From Aquiflexum sp. TKW24L (GTDB taxonomy: Bacteria; Bacteroidota; Bacteroidia; Cytophagales; Cyclobacteriaceae): a DNA stretch of 64,000 nt. The notes beneath the pieces are model-generated. The model did no database searches. It was not told where the DNA came from and was given only the letters and a program-made list of their open reading frames with translations. Each line of letters opens with the position of its first letter. Position 1 is the stretch's first letter. Positions 8,862-17,800 of the stretch are shown here, piece after piece. The stretch covers positions 299,859 to 363,858 of the forward strand of contig NZ_JAMFLG010000001.1 in assembly GCF_023502205.1 (NCBI RefSeq), read 5' to 3'. The position numbers and the translations under genes are program-made.

Positions 8862-9392
8862 TTAATCCACAAGAACATCCTGATTTTTGAGCGCAGCCAT
8901 GCCTCCAAGAATCAACCAATTGCCATCCACTTTTTTCCAGGTATGGGTAAACTTATATGTCTCTTTTCTGACTACTTTATTGTCTTTGTCTGTCCAAAAA
9001 TAATCTGTGTCGTAGAATACCATCACCACATCCTCTATGGCATTTGAGGCCTTTTTGTGAAGGGTATAACTGTATTTCAGATCGGGGTCTTTATGCAAAT
9101 CAGGTATCCAACTGGCAATTTTGCTTGCGTCAGACACTCCATCCCCAAAACCCGGATAGCCAATAAAGTCATCGTGCCAGAGTGTTTTATAGGGCACGGT
9201 GTCAATATTCTGAACATATTCCCAATAGAGTTCTTCCATGTGCCAAGCTTCATCTTCCAGTTCTGTTTTGCTGAGGGAGGGTACAGGTGTTTCAGGGACA
9301 GAAGAATCTTTATTGTCCGGGCTGCAGCTTGTAATAAGGAGTGAAACAAGTACTGCGATAACGGAGTAGAGTATTGATTTTAAATTTTTCAT
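8862..9392 (-). CDS. SnoaL/NTF2-like lipoprotein
   Basis: 176 aa from the ATG at 9392, which gives a clean lipoprotein leader MKNLKSILYSVIAVLVSLLI with lipobox ITSC. A longer frame starts at 9413 (MGKKYKN), which only adds a charged tail before the leader and is less likely. The mature part has a Trp-rich first helix (ELEDEAWHMEELYWEYVQ), the strand VVMVFYDTDYFWTDKDN and the final THTWKKVDGNWLILGGMAAL, matching SnoaL/DUF4440 folds. Exact role unknown. The palindrome array at 9436-9705 lies directly upstream. Confidence 0.78.
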   Translation of the reverse strand: MKNLKSILYSVIAVLVSLLITSCSPDNKDSSVPETPVPSLSKTELEDEAWHMEELYWEYVQNIDTVPYKTLWHDDFIGYPGFGDGVSDASKIASWIPDLHKDPDLKYSYTLHKKASNAIEDVVMVFYDTDYFWTDKDNKVVRKETYKFTHTWKKVDGNWLILGGMAALKNQDVLVD

Positions 9393-9435
9393 ATTCTTAT
9401 ATTTTTTTCCCAATGTTTTTGAGTTTTTCTAAATG

Positions 9436-9705
9436 CTGCCTCTGGAGAAGCAGCCTAACGATCCGGTTGAACTAGTTGTCATGCTTCTCCTGAAGCAGGA
9501 AAATAGGAGTTATATAAATGCTGCTTCTAGAGAAGCAGCATAACGATCCGGTTGAAATGGTTGTCCTGCTTCTCCAGAAGCAGGGCCATAGTTTTCTGAA
9601 ATCTGCTTCTGGAGAAGCAGCATAACGATCCGGTTGAAATGGTTGTCCTACTTCTCCAGAAGCAGGAAAATAGGAGTTATATAAATGCTGCTTCTGGAGA
9701 AGCAG
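9436..9705. repeat. Array of CTGCTTCT..AGAAGCAG palindromes, locus 1
   Basis: Seven copies of an 18-bp palindrome (8-bp arms CTGCTTCT and AGAAGCAG, 2-bp centre) at 9436, 9481, 9521, 9566, 9603, 9648 and 9688. The centre alternates GG or AG, then CC, so successive copies are inverted relative to each other. GG-to-CC intervals carry a conserved linker reading AACGATCCGGTTGAA plus TGGTTGTC; CC-to-GG intervals carry AAATAGGAGTTATATAAATG. The same palindrome forms a second array at 21.6-21.9 kb. It lies between the SnoaL lipoprotein and permease B; no gene is in this 347-bp gap. Confidence 0.85.
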
Positions 9706-9739
9706 CCTAACGAAGAAAGGCTGAGAAATTTGAGTAGTT

Positions 9740-11044
9740 TCATATTACTTTGTTCTTGTTTAAAATTTTTAGCAGGAAATAAAGCAATGTCAAAATCCCG
9801 ATCAGGATCAAAATGCCTTGGATTTCCCGTCCGGATAAGTTGGAAAGAAAATAAAGAATAATGCCTGCAGAGATAATTGGAACGGTATATCCAAATGGGA
9901 TTTTGAATTCCCCTGTACCGTTATCTTTTGTTTTGCGAAGCTGAATCACAGAAAGTGACACCCCAAAATACACCAACAACATACTCGCGGAGGCGATGAC
10001 GGCCAATTGCCTAAATCCTCCCAAGGAAGCTATGGTAAAACCAAGTCCTGCATAGAGCAAAATCGAAACATAAGGGGTTTTGAATTTATGGTGGATGGAG
10101 GCCAACTTTGCGATTGGAATCACCCCATCCACTGCCAACCTAAAAAACACCCTCGGCAAATTCAGAATCTGACCGCTAAGCATCCCAAACATCGATATAC
10201 CAGCCCCAATAAAAAGAAGGGTATATCCTACAGGACCAAAAACAATCCGGGCAGTTTCTGCCAAAGGAGCTTCTTTGAAGTTGGTCAATTCATTGCCCAA
10301 CACTCCCTGAGAAACCGTCTGGATCAGGATATAAAGCAAAAGCACAAAGGAGATTCCGATGAAAATCGCTCTTGGAACGGTCTTTTGGGGGTTTTTGATT
10401 TCCCCTCCTATCGTCAGTCCGGCATCTCCTCCCTGAAAAGCAAAAAACAAAATCAATGAAGCCTCGCCAAACTGTTGGAGGGTCGGGGCTGATTCCCAGT
10501 ATAAATTGGCCAGTTGGACGTCCTTCCAGCCAATCGTCACCAACAACAGCAGCGGGATCAATTTGGCGACAGTATTGATTTTGACCAAACCGATTCCCTG
10601 TTTGACTCCGATGACATTGAGGGTAGCCAAGCCTGCAAAAATCACAAACAGGGTCAGAACCCTGACATACTGATTTTTGAAGATGGGAAATACCAATCCT
10701 AAAATTTCAACAAGGGCATTGGACACTGCTGCATCCGAAAATATGCTGCCCATCAGCAAAAATATGGCAGCCAAGAAACCGGGATATGGCCCAAACGCCG
10801 TCTCTATATAAGCATATCCTCCGCCAGAGTGGGTGACTTTACTCCCGGCCTCGGCAAAGCACAACATGACCAAGGCAATCAAAAACCCGCAAAACAGGTA
10901 GGCAATCACTGCTTGGGTCCCCATGATCTCGGCAACAATAGCCGGCAAAACAAAAATCCCCGCCCCGACGATGATATTGACAATATTGGCCGAAAGCCCC
11001 CACACCCCTACTTCTCTTTTTAATCCTTCTTGGGTGATTCTCAT
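9740..11044 (-). CDS. APC-family amino-acid permease (copy B)
   Basis: 434 aa, about 12 TM segments, very similar along its length to the permease at 4127-5437: same start motif KREVGVWGLSANIVN, GAGIF substrate loop, GGDAGL and GGEIKNPQKTVPRAI loops. Differences concentrate in TM interiors and the C-terminal tail (LLKILNKNKVI). Substrate unknown; the pair may differ in specificity. Transcribed alone and leftward from the shared promoter element at about 11.2 kb. Confidence 0.93.
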   Translation of the reverse strand: MRITQEGLKREVGVWGLSANIVNIIVGAGIFVLPAIVAEIMGTQAVIAYLFCGFLIALVMLCFAEAGSKVTHSGGGYAYIETAFGPYPGFLAAIFLLMGSIFSDAAVSNALVEILGLVFPIFKNQYVRVLTLFVIFAGLATLNVIGVKQGIGLVKINTVAKLIPLLLLVTIGWKDVQLANLYWESAPTLQQFGEASLILFFAFQGGDAGLTIGGEIKNPQKTVPRAIFIGISFVLLLYILIQTVSQGVLGNELTNFKEAPLAETARIVFGPVGYTLLFIGAGISMFGMLSGQILNLPRVFFRLAVDGVIPIAKLASIHHKFKTPYVSILLYAGLGFTIASLGGFRQLAVIASASMLLVYFGVSLSVIQLRKTKDNGTGEFKIPFGYTVPIISAGIILYFLSNLSGREIQGILILIGILTLLYFLLKILNKNKVI

Positions 11045-11175
11045 AAAAATTTTGAAATTTTAGCAAACATGGATTTTCAACTTTTTCAATGTAAAGGAAT
11101 CCAAGAAACAGCCTGCAGGTGAAAAGAAGGGAGCTTGTTGGTTTTGATCAAATTTTTGAGAAATGCATCTGCTGA

Positions 11176-11268
11176 TAAGATAAAAAAATCAGCGGTTCCT
11201 TCAGGTCAATCTAGGACGAACTGTATGGATTTTTTCCCCAATGAGGGGTTTTATTGTCCGAAGGAGGG
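11176..11268 (-). promoter_or_regulatory. Shared activator-type promoter element, copy 2
   Basis: TAGGACGAA at 11212, TTCCCCAAT 13 bp later, and GTCCGAAGGAGG ending at 11268, with the same 21-bp periodicity as copy 1. The minus-strand -7-like box TATCTTA is at 11182-11176, 29 bp from the element. The permease B start codon lies about 130 bp beyond the box. Copies 1 and 2 are the most similar pair, consistent with duplication together with the permease gene. Confidence 0.7.
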
Positions 11269-11556
11269 TTTGCAATAAAATGGAATTCAACTTGATCAGC
11301 AAAATTTGATTTGGTTGAATTTTGGACTTGCATGTATTAGATTTTGAAAATTAACTTCTTATTGGCGGCAGAAAGGCTTTCAGAGTTGGGAAAAACTTGA
11401 AAATAAGATCCTATTCCATCTAAAAAATCACAAAGTGCATGACTTATGGAAGGCAGGGTTGAATTTGATTAGCCATACCAACGCAAAGCGGGGAGCGACT
11501 TCGCGCTCCCCGCTTCATATATAAACCGCCGTAACGTCACCTCAAGCCTTTCTGCA
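11269..11556. repeat. Intergenic region with REP linker and a 12-bp hairpin
   Basis: No gene seen. From 11447 the recurring linker (GGCAGGGTTGAATTTGATTA) found in the 5.9-6.2 kb repeats reappears. It is followed by a perfect 12-bp hairpin AAGCGGGGAGCG/CGCTCCCCGCTT at 11486-11515 with loop ACTTCG, then CCGTAACGTCACC. The hairpin lies 41 bp past the stop of the mosaic lipoprotein gene. It lacks a T-tract on that strand, so it is not a standard terminator. Confidence 0.55.
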
Positions 11557-12465
11557 TCAGTTGCAGGATCCCTGGGAGGAGAGGGAGTTGTTGTAATTGT
11601 CGAGATTCGATGCGAGGGCGAGCATTTGAGCGCGGACAGGGCTGTTCATGGGTAGCGCGGCCACCTGCGCAGGAGTATAGGTGTTGAGCTGTGCCTCAGC
11701 TGCGTTGAGTTCAGCGGAGACCGCAGATGGATCGGCACCGCTCAGCACATTCAGCTTCGCCGCCATGAAATGGTGTGCGAGTTGGTAGTAGGCATTCCTC
11801 GCGGGTGCCGTGTTGAACACTTGAAGCCAGGTCGAACCGCTGAGGTAGAACGGCGTACTCGCGCCGTTTGACAGTAGGGCCCACGTCTCATCATACTGGG
11901 CAGGACCGAACTCTGAATGTGTCTTCCAGTATCCAGGACCATGGTAGCATTCATAGGCAATCTGTATATTCCAAGAACCGGAGTTGTCTCCAAAAAAGGA
12001 ATCATTGACATAGAAAACCACTTCTCCGCTTCCAGTCAACTGTGTGGGCCCTGTTCCCACAAACTGAAGGTCACCTCCACCAACACGCGCAACAAGAGAA
12101 ACTACCGGAAAACCGTTAAAGGAACCCGCATCGGGACGTCCATTAGGGGTAGCCGGGTCACCAAGACCTGCAAAGTAAAATCCTACCTCTCCTGAAGCAG
12201 TGATAAGAGCAGGAACACCCTCGTTCAGTATAAATCCGGTGGCAAGTCCCTCAGACATTGTTCCTAAAATGGTATATTGGTCTGTAACTTGAACTCTCGC
12301 CGAATTCAGGTCCGTCAGGCTTGAACTTTCCTCTTGGGCTGTAAAACCATTTTTGAGCAGGAGATTGTTTTCCAGATTTTGATTTGGTTGTGTGTCGGTC
12401 ATACTTTCCATTCCACAGGAAGTCATGAATACAACTGCTAGTAAAGGCATTAGAATTTTTTTCAT
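11557..12465 (-). CDS. Mosaic lipoprotein with GYWKTH-type C-terminal domain
   Basis: 302 aa from the ATG at 12465 (MKKILMPLLAVVFMTSCGME), which gives a proper SPII leader with lipid Cys at residue 17; the frame extending to 12558 reads through the promoter region and is rejected. The leader through TDTQPNQ is almost the same as that of the next gene upstream (SCGMESVTDMQPDQ). Residues ~40-190 resemble a secreted beta-sandwich. Residues ~195-302 contain CYHGPGYWKTHSEFGP, a motif seen in secreted or surface proteins of many phyla. This 3' part is GC-rich (37 of 60 bases at 11641-11700) compared with the 5' part (26 of 60 at 12241-12300). Function unknown, probably surface-exposed. Confidence 0.7.
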   Translation of the reverse strand: MKKILMPLLAVVFMTSCGMESMTDTQPNQNLENNLLLKNGFTAQEESSSLTDLNSARVQVTDQYTILGTMSEGLATGFILNEGVPALITASGEVGFYFAGLGDPATPNGRPDAGSFNGFPVVSLVARVGGGDLQFVGTGPTQLTGSGEVVFYVNDSFFGDNSGSWNIQIAYECYHGPGYWKTHSEFGPAQYDETWALLSNGASTPFYLSGSTWLQVFNTAPARNAYYQLAHHFMAAKLNVLSGADPSAVSAELNAAEAQLNTYTPAQVAALPMNSPVRAQMLALASNLDNYNNSLSSQGSCN

Positions 12466-12524
12466 AGTTCTTCTATCTAAGGTTAGTGGATAATTATTTA
12501 ACAGCCTAAGGCTGATACTATATT

Positions 12525-12615
12525 TAAAAATAGGAAAATCAAAGGTCCAAATAGCCAATCTAGGACGAACTGTATGTATTTTTTCCCCAATGGCATGGAT
12601 TATTTTTCGGGGGAG
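12525..12615 (-). promoter_or_regulatory. Shared activator-type promoter element, copy 3
   Basis: TAGGACGAA at 12561 and TTCCCCAAT 13 bp later, with a degenerate third half-site (TTTTTCGGGGGAG). The minus-strand -7-like TATTTTTA is at 12532-12525, 28 bp from the element. The lipoprotein start codon at 12465 lies 60 bp beyond. The third repeat departs most from consensus, so only two half-sites may be needed. Confidence 0.65.
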
Positions 12616-12761
12616 CTATAGAGGGAAATTGGATTTTTGATTAATCTGAATTATTTGTCGGGATTGAATTCTTGATAGCTAATCTTTTCTAAATCCAAAC
12701 TTCATAATTTTAGCCCTTGCTACCATCCGGTTAGTTTTATTAAACTTTATTCTGACCCCTA

Positions 12762-12799
12762 AAACAAAAAACTGGCAAGGATTTACTCCTTGCCAGTTT
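12762..12799 (-). terminator. Rho-independent terminator of the DUF1566 lipoprotein gene
   Basis: Perfect stem AAACTGGCAAGGA/TCCTTGCCAGTTT with a 5-base loop, followed on the minus strand by TTTTTTGTTTT. It lies about 60 bp past the stop codon at 12861. Confidence 0.75.
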
Positions 12800-12860
12800 C
12801 TCAAAAATGCGACCGCTTAATTGACTTCGCTAAGCACAAGTCGCAGTAATTTTTAAATAA

Positions 12861-14561
12861 TTAAAAAGCCCGAACCGCACGAACTCTACTGCTGAAGTCC
12901 TTATCGCCGATGTCCTGTAAGCCATTGCTGAAGAACTGCCTCCAAGCGAAGAATGCACTGCTCTCGAAGGAACTCCAATACCAGGCAATAGCAAAACCGC
13001 CAATTGCCTCTCTATTCAGATAAAGTTTGTTCAACTCATCTCTGCTGGGTAAATACCAATCGCTATAACCATTTAAATCTAAATCGTTAGCTATATTAGC
13101 TGCGATGCCTGCATCTGGACAACCGTTCACTATAGCGTTGGTATTAGCTTCACCTGTTCCTATTGCTGTACTTGTACCACCAATTAAAGCTCCAAAACAA
13201 CCCCATGCAGCACCTGCGCTTTGGTCACTTGGAGCAGCTATTATGCCGTGGGTTTCACCTGCCACATAGCCCGGGTCACCCGGCTGTAAGATATATGCAA
13301 TCTTACCTCCCTGGTATGCATCACCTATTTTCAATGGTGGAGGCAGCTCGCAATTGATGGTCACCTCAGCAGAGGCCTCGAGATTGGTGTTGGTCCCGTC
13401 GAGGTACGCTGTGTTCGTATATGTCTCGGTGTAGACCCCGTCCGTGTACTGGCTCGGGTCGGCCGGGCAGGTGAAGATCTCCGGAAAGATCTCGACGGTG
13501 GTACTCGAAATCAGCTGGGAGTAACCGAACCGCGGATCGCTCAACGTGACGAAGTCGTCGCCGATCAGGTTATGGGTGAAGATCACGCCGGCGGTTGCAC
13601 CGGCGGAGGTCGAGCCTGCGCCCACGTCGAAGGTCACGGTGGCCGTGTTCAGGGTCGCGCTGCCATCCGTCGGAGCGGCGGAGTAGGCGCAGGTCGTCGT
13701 GCCATTGGCAGCAACCGTGCCCGTGTTGTCACCCGTTCCTGGGCACGTGATGACGGCAACGGTGCCGTCATCGAGCACGTCGGCAAGGGTGAAGGGCACG
13801 GCGAAGCTGTTCGGGTTCGTGACCGTGATGGTCCCCGTCACCGCGTAGTTCGCGGAGATTCCGGACTTGGTGGCCGTCACCGTCCAGTTGGAGAGAAACT
13901 CGTCACCGGGGGCGCCCGTGTGGCTGCCCGGGCTCACGGTCTTGGTGAGCTGCCAGTTGACCGTCCGGTCGTAGGTGCCTGCCGCGGTCTTCACCACCGT
14001 AAGGGGAGGTGCAACGACAGAACAAACAGGTATTAAGGCATAGCTTTCGCTAAAGGTGATTGGCGTGCCCAATCCCTCCTGTACCACGCTAAAGGCAATC
14101 TCATCGCATCCGGCCCAGCCCTCAGCAAGCGGCACAGTATGGCTGACCTTGCTGCCTGAGCTCACATCTGTGTATTCCATTATATTGCCGGCAATATCAA
14201 TCGTAATGGTGGCCTTTGCATTAGGAGGAGGTCCGGCAGTGATGGCATAGGTCACTTCCACTACAAAATAGGTTTCGGTGTTGTAAGCGGAGTAGCTGAC
14301 CGATTTTGTGTTTCTGCCAACCCTTAGCGTAGCCACGTCGGAAACAGAAAAGAAAACTGAACCTCCCGGTTCAATACAATCACTTTCACACGATCCGGCC
14401 GCAGCTAACCGCATGTTTTTGTTTAATATATCTGTGCCAATCCCTTCACTGAGGAGGTCTTCGGCCGTGATTTCCTGATCGGGCTGCATGTCGGTCACGC
14501 TTTCCATTCCACAGGACGCCAGGAATAAAATGGCGAAGAACGGTAATAGGAGTTTTTTCAT
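12861..14561 (-). CDS. Mosaic lipoprotein with C-terminal DUF1566 (Lcl-like) domain
   Basis: 566 aa from the ATG at 14561 (MKKLLLPFFAILFLASCGME, lipid Cys 17); the frame extending to 14609 would begin at the presumed transcription start. Three sections are visible. Residues ~18-183 have Bacteroidota-like composition. Residues ~184-404 (about 14010-13350) are Ala/Thr/Gly/Val-rich beta-sandwich repeats of the DUF11 or cell-wall-adhesin type and very GC-rich (43 of 60 bases at 13621-13680). Residues ~406-566 form a DUF1566 domain (GYSDWYLPSRDELNKLYLNR, YWSSFES, end VRAVRAF) of normal composition (27 of 60 at 13081-13140). The middle looks acquired from a high-GC donor. A surface adhesin or binding role is inferred only. 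Confidence 0.75.
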   Translation of the reverse strand: MKKLLLPFFAILFLASCGMESVTDMQPDQEITAEDLLSEGIGTDILNKNMRLAAAGSCESDCIEPGGSVFFSVSDVATLRVGRNTKSVSYSAYNTETYFVVEVTYAITAGPPPNAKATITIDIAGNIMEYTDVSSGSKVSHTVPLAEGWAGCDEIAFSVVQEGLGTPITFSESYALIPVCSVVAPPLTVVKTAAGTYDRTVNWQLTKTVSPGSHTGAPGDEFLSNWTVTATKSGISANYAVTGTITVTNPNSFAVPFTLADVLDDGTVAVITCPGTGDNTGTVAANGTTTCAYSAAPTDGSATLNTATVTFDVGAGSTSAGATAGVIFTHNLIGDDFVTLSDPRFGYSQLISSTTVEIFPEIFTCPADPSQYTDGVYTETYTNTAYLDGTNTNLEASAEVTINCELPPPLKIGDAYQGGKIAYILQPGDPGYVAGETHGIIAAPSDQSAGAAWGCFGALIGGTSTAIGTGEANTNAIVNGCPDAGIAANIANDLDLNGYSDWYLPSRDELNKLYLNREAIGGFAIAWYWSSFESSAFFAWRQFFSNGLQDIGDKDFSSRVRAVRAF

Positions 14562-14619
14562 TGTTTTTAGATTAAGGTTAGAAAAGGATTTGAATATCCA
14601 CTTGAACAATGTTCATTTC

Positions 14620-14710
14620 TCAAGATATATAACTCAGTGGTTCAAGCCCGCTGACTTAGGACGAAGTGAATGAATTACTTCCCCAATGAGGGGTTTTATT
14701 GTCCGAACGA
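14620..14710 (-). promoter_or_regulatory. Shared activator-type promoter element, copy 4
   Basis: TTAGGACGAA at 14656, TTCCCCAAT 13 bp later, third half-site TTGTCCGAACG ending at 14710. The minus-strand -7-like TATCTTGA is at 14627-14620, 29 bp away. It serves the DUF1566 lipoprotein (start 59 bp further) and also lies 130 bp before the divergent hybrid regulator gene, so it could carry autoregulation. Confidence 0.7.
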
Positions 14711-14839
14711 AAATTGTCTACCTCGAGAACTTCAAAGCGGGAAATATTCCTTCACTAGCATTTTAAAATTGTAATAAATGAATGTTGGAAATTAAAAATA
14801 TATGATTTAAGTTGTTGAATAGAAGCCATTTGAAAACTA

Positions 14840-17800
14840 ATGATTCACCCAAAGTTTTACCTCTTTTTCATTTTTTTTACTATCTCTTTCCTTTGCAAAG
14901 GTCAGGAAGTCAAAATCACGCCCATGCCTTTCCAATTTGATCCATCACTCACCAATATTGTAGGAATGTGCCAAGACGATAACGGCTTTATCTGGCTGGC
15001 TGATAACTATAATGGTTTGATTAAATACGATGGGACCAATAAAAAGTATTATAAGTCCAAGCCCAATGACAGCAACTCGCCCCATACTAACATGCTGGAA
15101 TGCTTATATGCAGGCAAGGGTGGGATTATTTGGATTGGGAGTCAACATGAGGGATTGGATCGATTCGATCCGGTTTCCGAAACGTTTACACATTTTGAAA
15201 ATGATCCCACCGATCCGCACAGTCTTCATGACAATCAGATACAATCGTTATTGGAAGATCGCTCAGGCACCTTATGGATTGGGACGGGCAAAGGACTCGA
15301 TACTCTGGACAGGAAGACGGGGCATTTTGTTCATATCCGAGACGATACACCTGCCGGTCGCCTTTTGGACGAAATTATGGTAAGAAGTATTTACGAGGAC
15401 CGTGCCGGACGGATTTGGATTGGTACAGGAAACGCTTTCGATCCCAGTGATCATCCTGCATCAGGCTTGTACCAATTTGAAAAAGAGACTGGTTTGATCA
15501 CACATTACAGGCATGATGAGAATGATCCAATGTCGCTCATCAGCAACCTGATACGGGCTATCTTTGAAGACAGCAAGGGAAATTTTTACGTCGGTTCCGA
15601 TGGGGATGGACTCCATATCATGGATCGGGAACAAGGAACATTTCAACGATTGCCCAACGTCCCAGACAACCCAAATGCACTTTCCCGTCCACCCGTAAAT
15701 GCAAATGCGTCCTATGCAGTAGATCATATTACCTTTATCAATGAGGATTCCCAAGGGGCTATTTGGATTGGTACCTATGCCGGAGGAATTAACCGCTACA
15801 ATCCGAAATCGAAGACCATGGAGTATTTTGGTACTTCCGGAATCGGATCCTATCATTTGGAAAAAAACTACTTTTGGACTTTGTTGAAAACCAAAGATAA
15901 TCTCCTGTGGGTTTCAGGCTGGGAGCCAGAGACAGAGAATCAGGTACTTTTTCAGATCTCCACCTTTCAAAATCATTTTGATCATACCCCTATTGGAACA
16001 CGGGCTTTGGTATTTGCCCAAGACCAAGAAGCTGGCGTTTGGATTGGTACCGAGAAAGGACTTTTTGGCCATGACATGAACCAATCGGAGGATAGTTTTT
16101 TCACTTATGTCCGCAATACATTGGGATCAGTAATTATCTGGGATTTGAAATTTGACAAAGCGGACAATTTATGGGTTGCCACGCTATGGCGCGGAGCGTA
16201 CTTTTTCGATCGGCAGGCAATGACCTATAAGGTATATGGACCGGAGGAGCAGGGTAAAAACGGACTTTCCTCTTCGATGCCCCAAGTAGTGTTGCCAATC
16301 CCGGATGGCAATGCTTGGATAGGCACAACCGGAGGGCTTGACTTATTTAATTCAAAAAGTGGAAAATTCACACATTTCACTCATGATCCATCCAACCCTC
16401 ATAGTATAAGTTCAAATGCTGTGTACAGGCTACTTCAAGATTCCAACGGAAAAATTTGGGTAGGTACGAGTGATGGTCTTAACCTTTATCAGGAAGAATC
16501 GGTAGATTTTGAAAGGTTTTTGGATAAGTCCGGTGTGCCTGTTATCGGAATTTATGAAGATAGCAAAAAGCGAATTTGGGCCAGTTCCTACAGGTCAGGG
16601 TTCTTTTTATTAGATCCGGAAACAGGAATTTTCAATCCTTACTATGACAATACTGGTTTGATTACAGATTTGCTCCTCATCACCGGCTTGGTAGAGGATG
16701 AATCAAAATTGCTTTGGTTATACACAGATATTGGGTTCATCCGCTTGGATCCTGAAACTAAAAACGCAGCCCTATTTGGGAACAGTTGGAAAAAACCAAG
16801 TGATTCAGGATTTTACTCTTTAAAAGCATTTATTTCCAAAAATAAAGAGGTTTTTGTCGGAAATGCCACAGGCTATTTTTCTTTCATGCCAGCAGAATTG
16901 GAAAACCAATATCTAATCGAACCTGCCCCTTATTTATCAGCTTTTTTTCTAGGAGATCGTACTATTTCATCTCAAACAGATAAAAAAATCCTACCAAAAC
17001 CTCTCAATGAAACCAGTGAAATACAGTTGCCTCACCATCAGAATACCTTTACGTTTGAATTTGGCAGTATTGATTTCGTGACATTGGAGTCTGAGAAAAA
17101 CCTTCGATATAAGCTTGACAACTATGATAAAAACTGGCGGAGTGGAGCAGCACACACAGCGGATTATTATGCATTACCTCCGGGAGAATATATTTTTCAT
17201 GTCCAGGCTACTAACAGATATGGAAAAGTGGGGCAGCGATCAATTTCAATTGTTGTGATGCCTCCATGGTTTACCCAATGGTGGGCTTGGCTTTCCTATT
17301 CTTTGTTGCTGTTTTTAATGCTTTATTGGGTTTATGGTTTCTTACTCCGCAGAAAACTTGCACAAGCAGAAGTCATCAGGCTCCAAGACCTCGATCAGGT
17401 CAAAACCAGGATTTACACCAATTTGACCCATGAATTCCGTACGCCATTGACAGTGATTTCGGGTATTGCAGATCATATATTGTCCCAACCTTCGATTGAG
17501 ACTATGAAAGAGGGACTTCCAATGATTAAAAGGAATAGCGCCCAATTGCTCAGACTGATCAATCAGATGCTGGATCTATCCAAACTTCAGTCGGGTAAGT
17601 TGTCCGCAAAAATGATCCATGACGATATCTTGGGTTATCTCAAATACCTGACTGAGTCTTTTCATTCCCTGGCTGATTCCAAAGATATTCGTCTGCATCT
17701 ACTCCCCGGTTTTGACGAGTTGTACATGGATTTTGATCCGGAGAAAATTCAGGCCATTTTTTCCAATCTGGTAGGAAATGCTGTAAAATTCACGCCCCCG

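Noticed and set aside
9436..9705. CRISPR-like look of regularly spaced repeats
   Set aside because: Repeats are 18-bp palindromes in alternating orientation and the intervals are repeated too; no unique spacers and no cas genes.
11486..11515. 12-bp hairpin as terminator of the mosaic lipoprotein gene
   Set aside because: The strand that would be transcribed lacks a T-tract after the stem.
13572..14036. 154-codon plus-strand frame opposite the DUF1566 lipoprotein
   Set aside because: Arises from the GC-rich patch, where stops are rare; low-complexity Arg/Gly/Ala sequence and antisense to a recognised gene.
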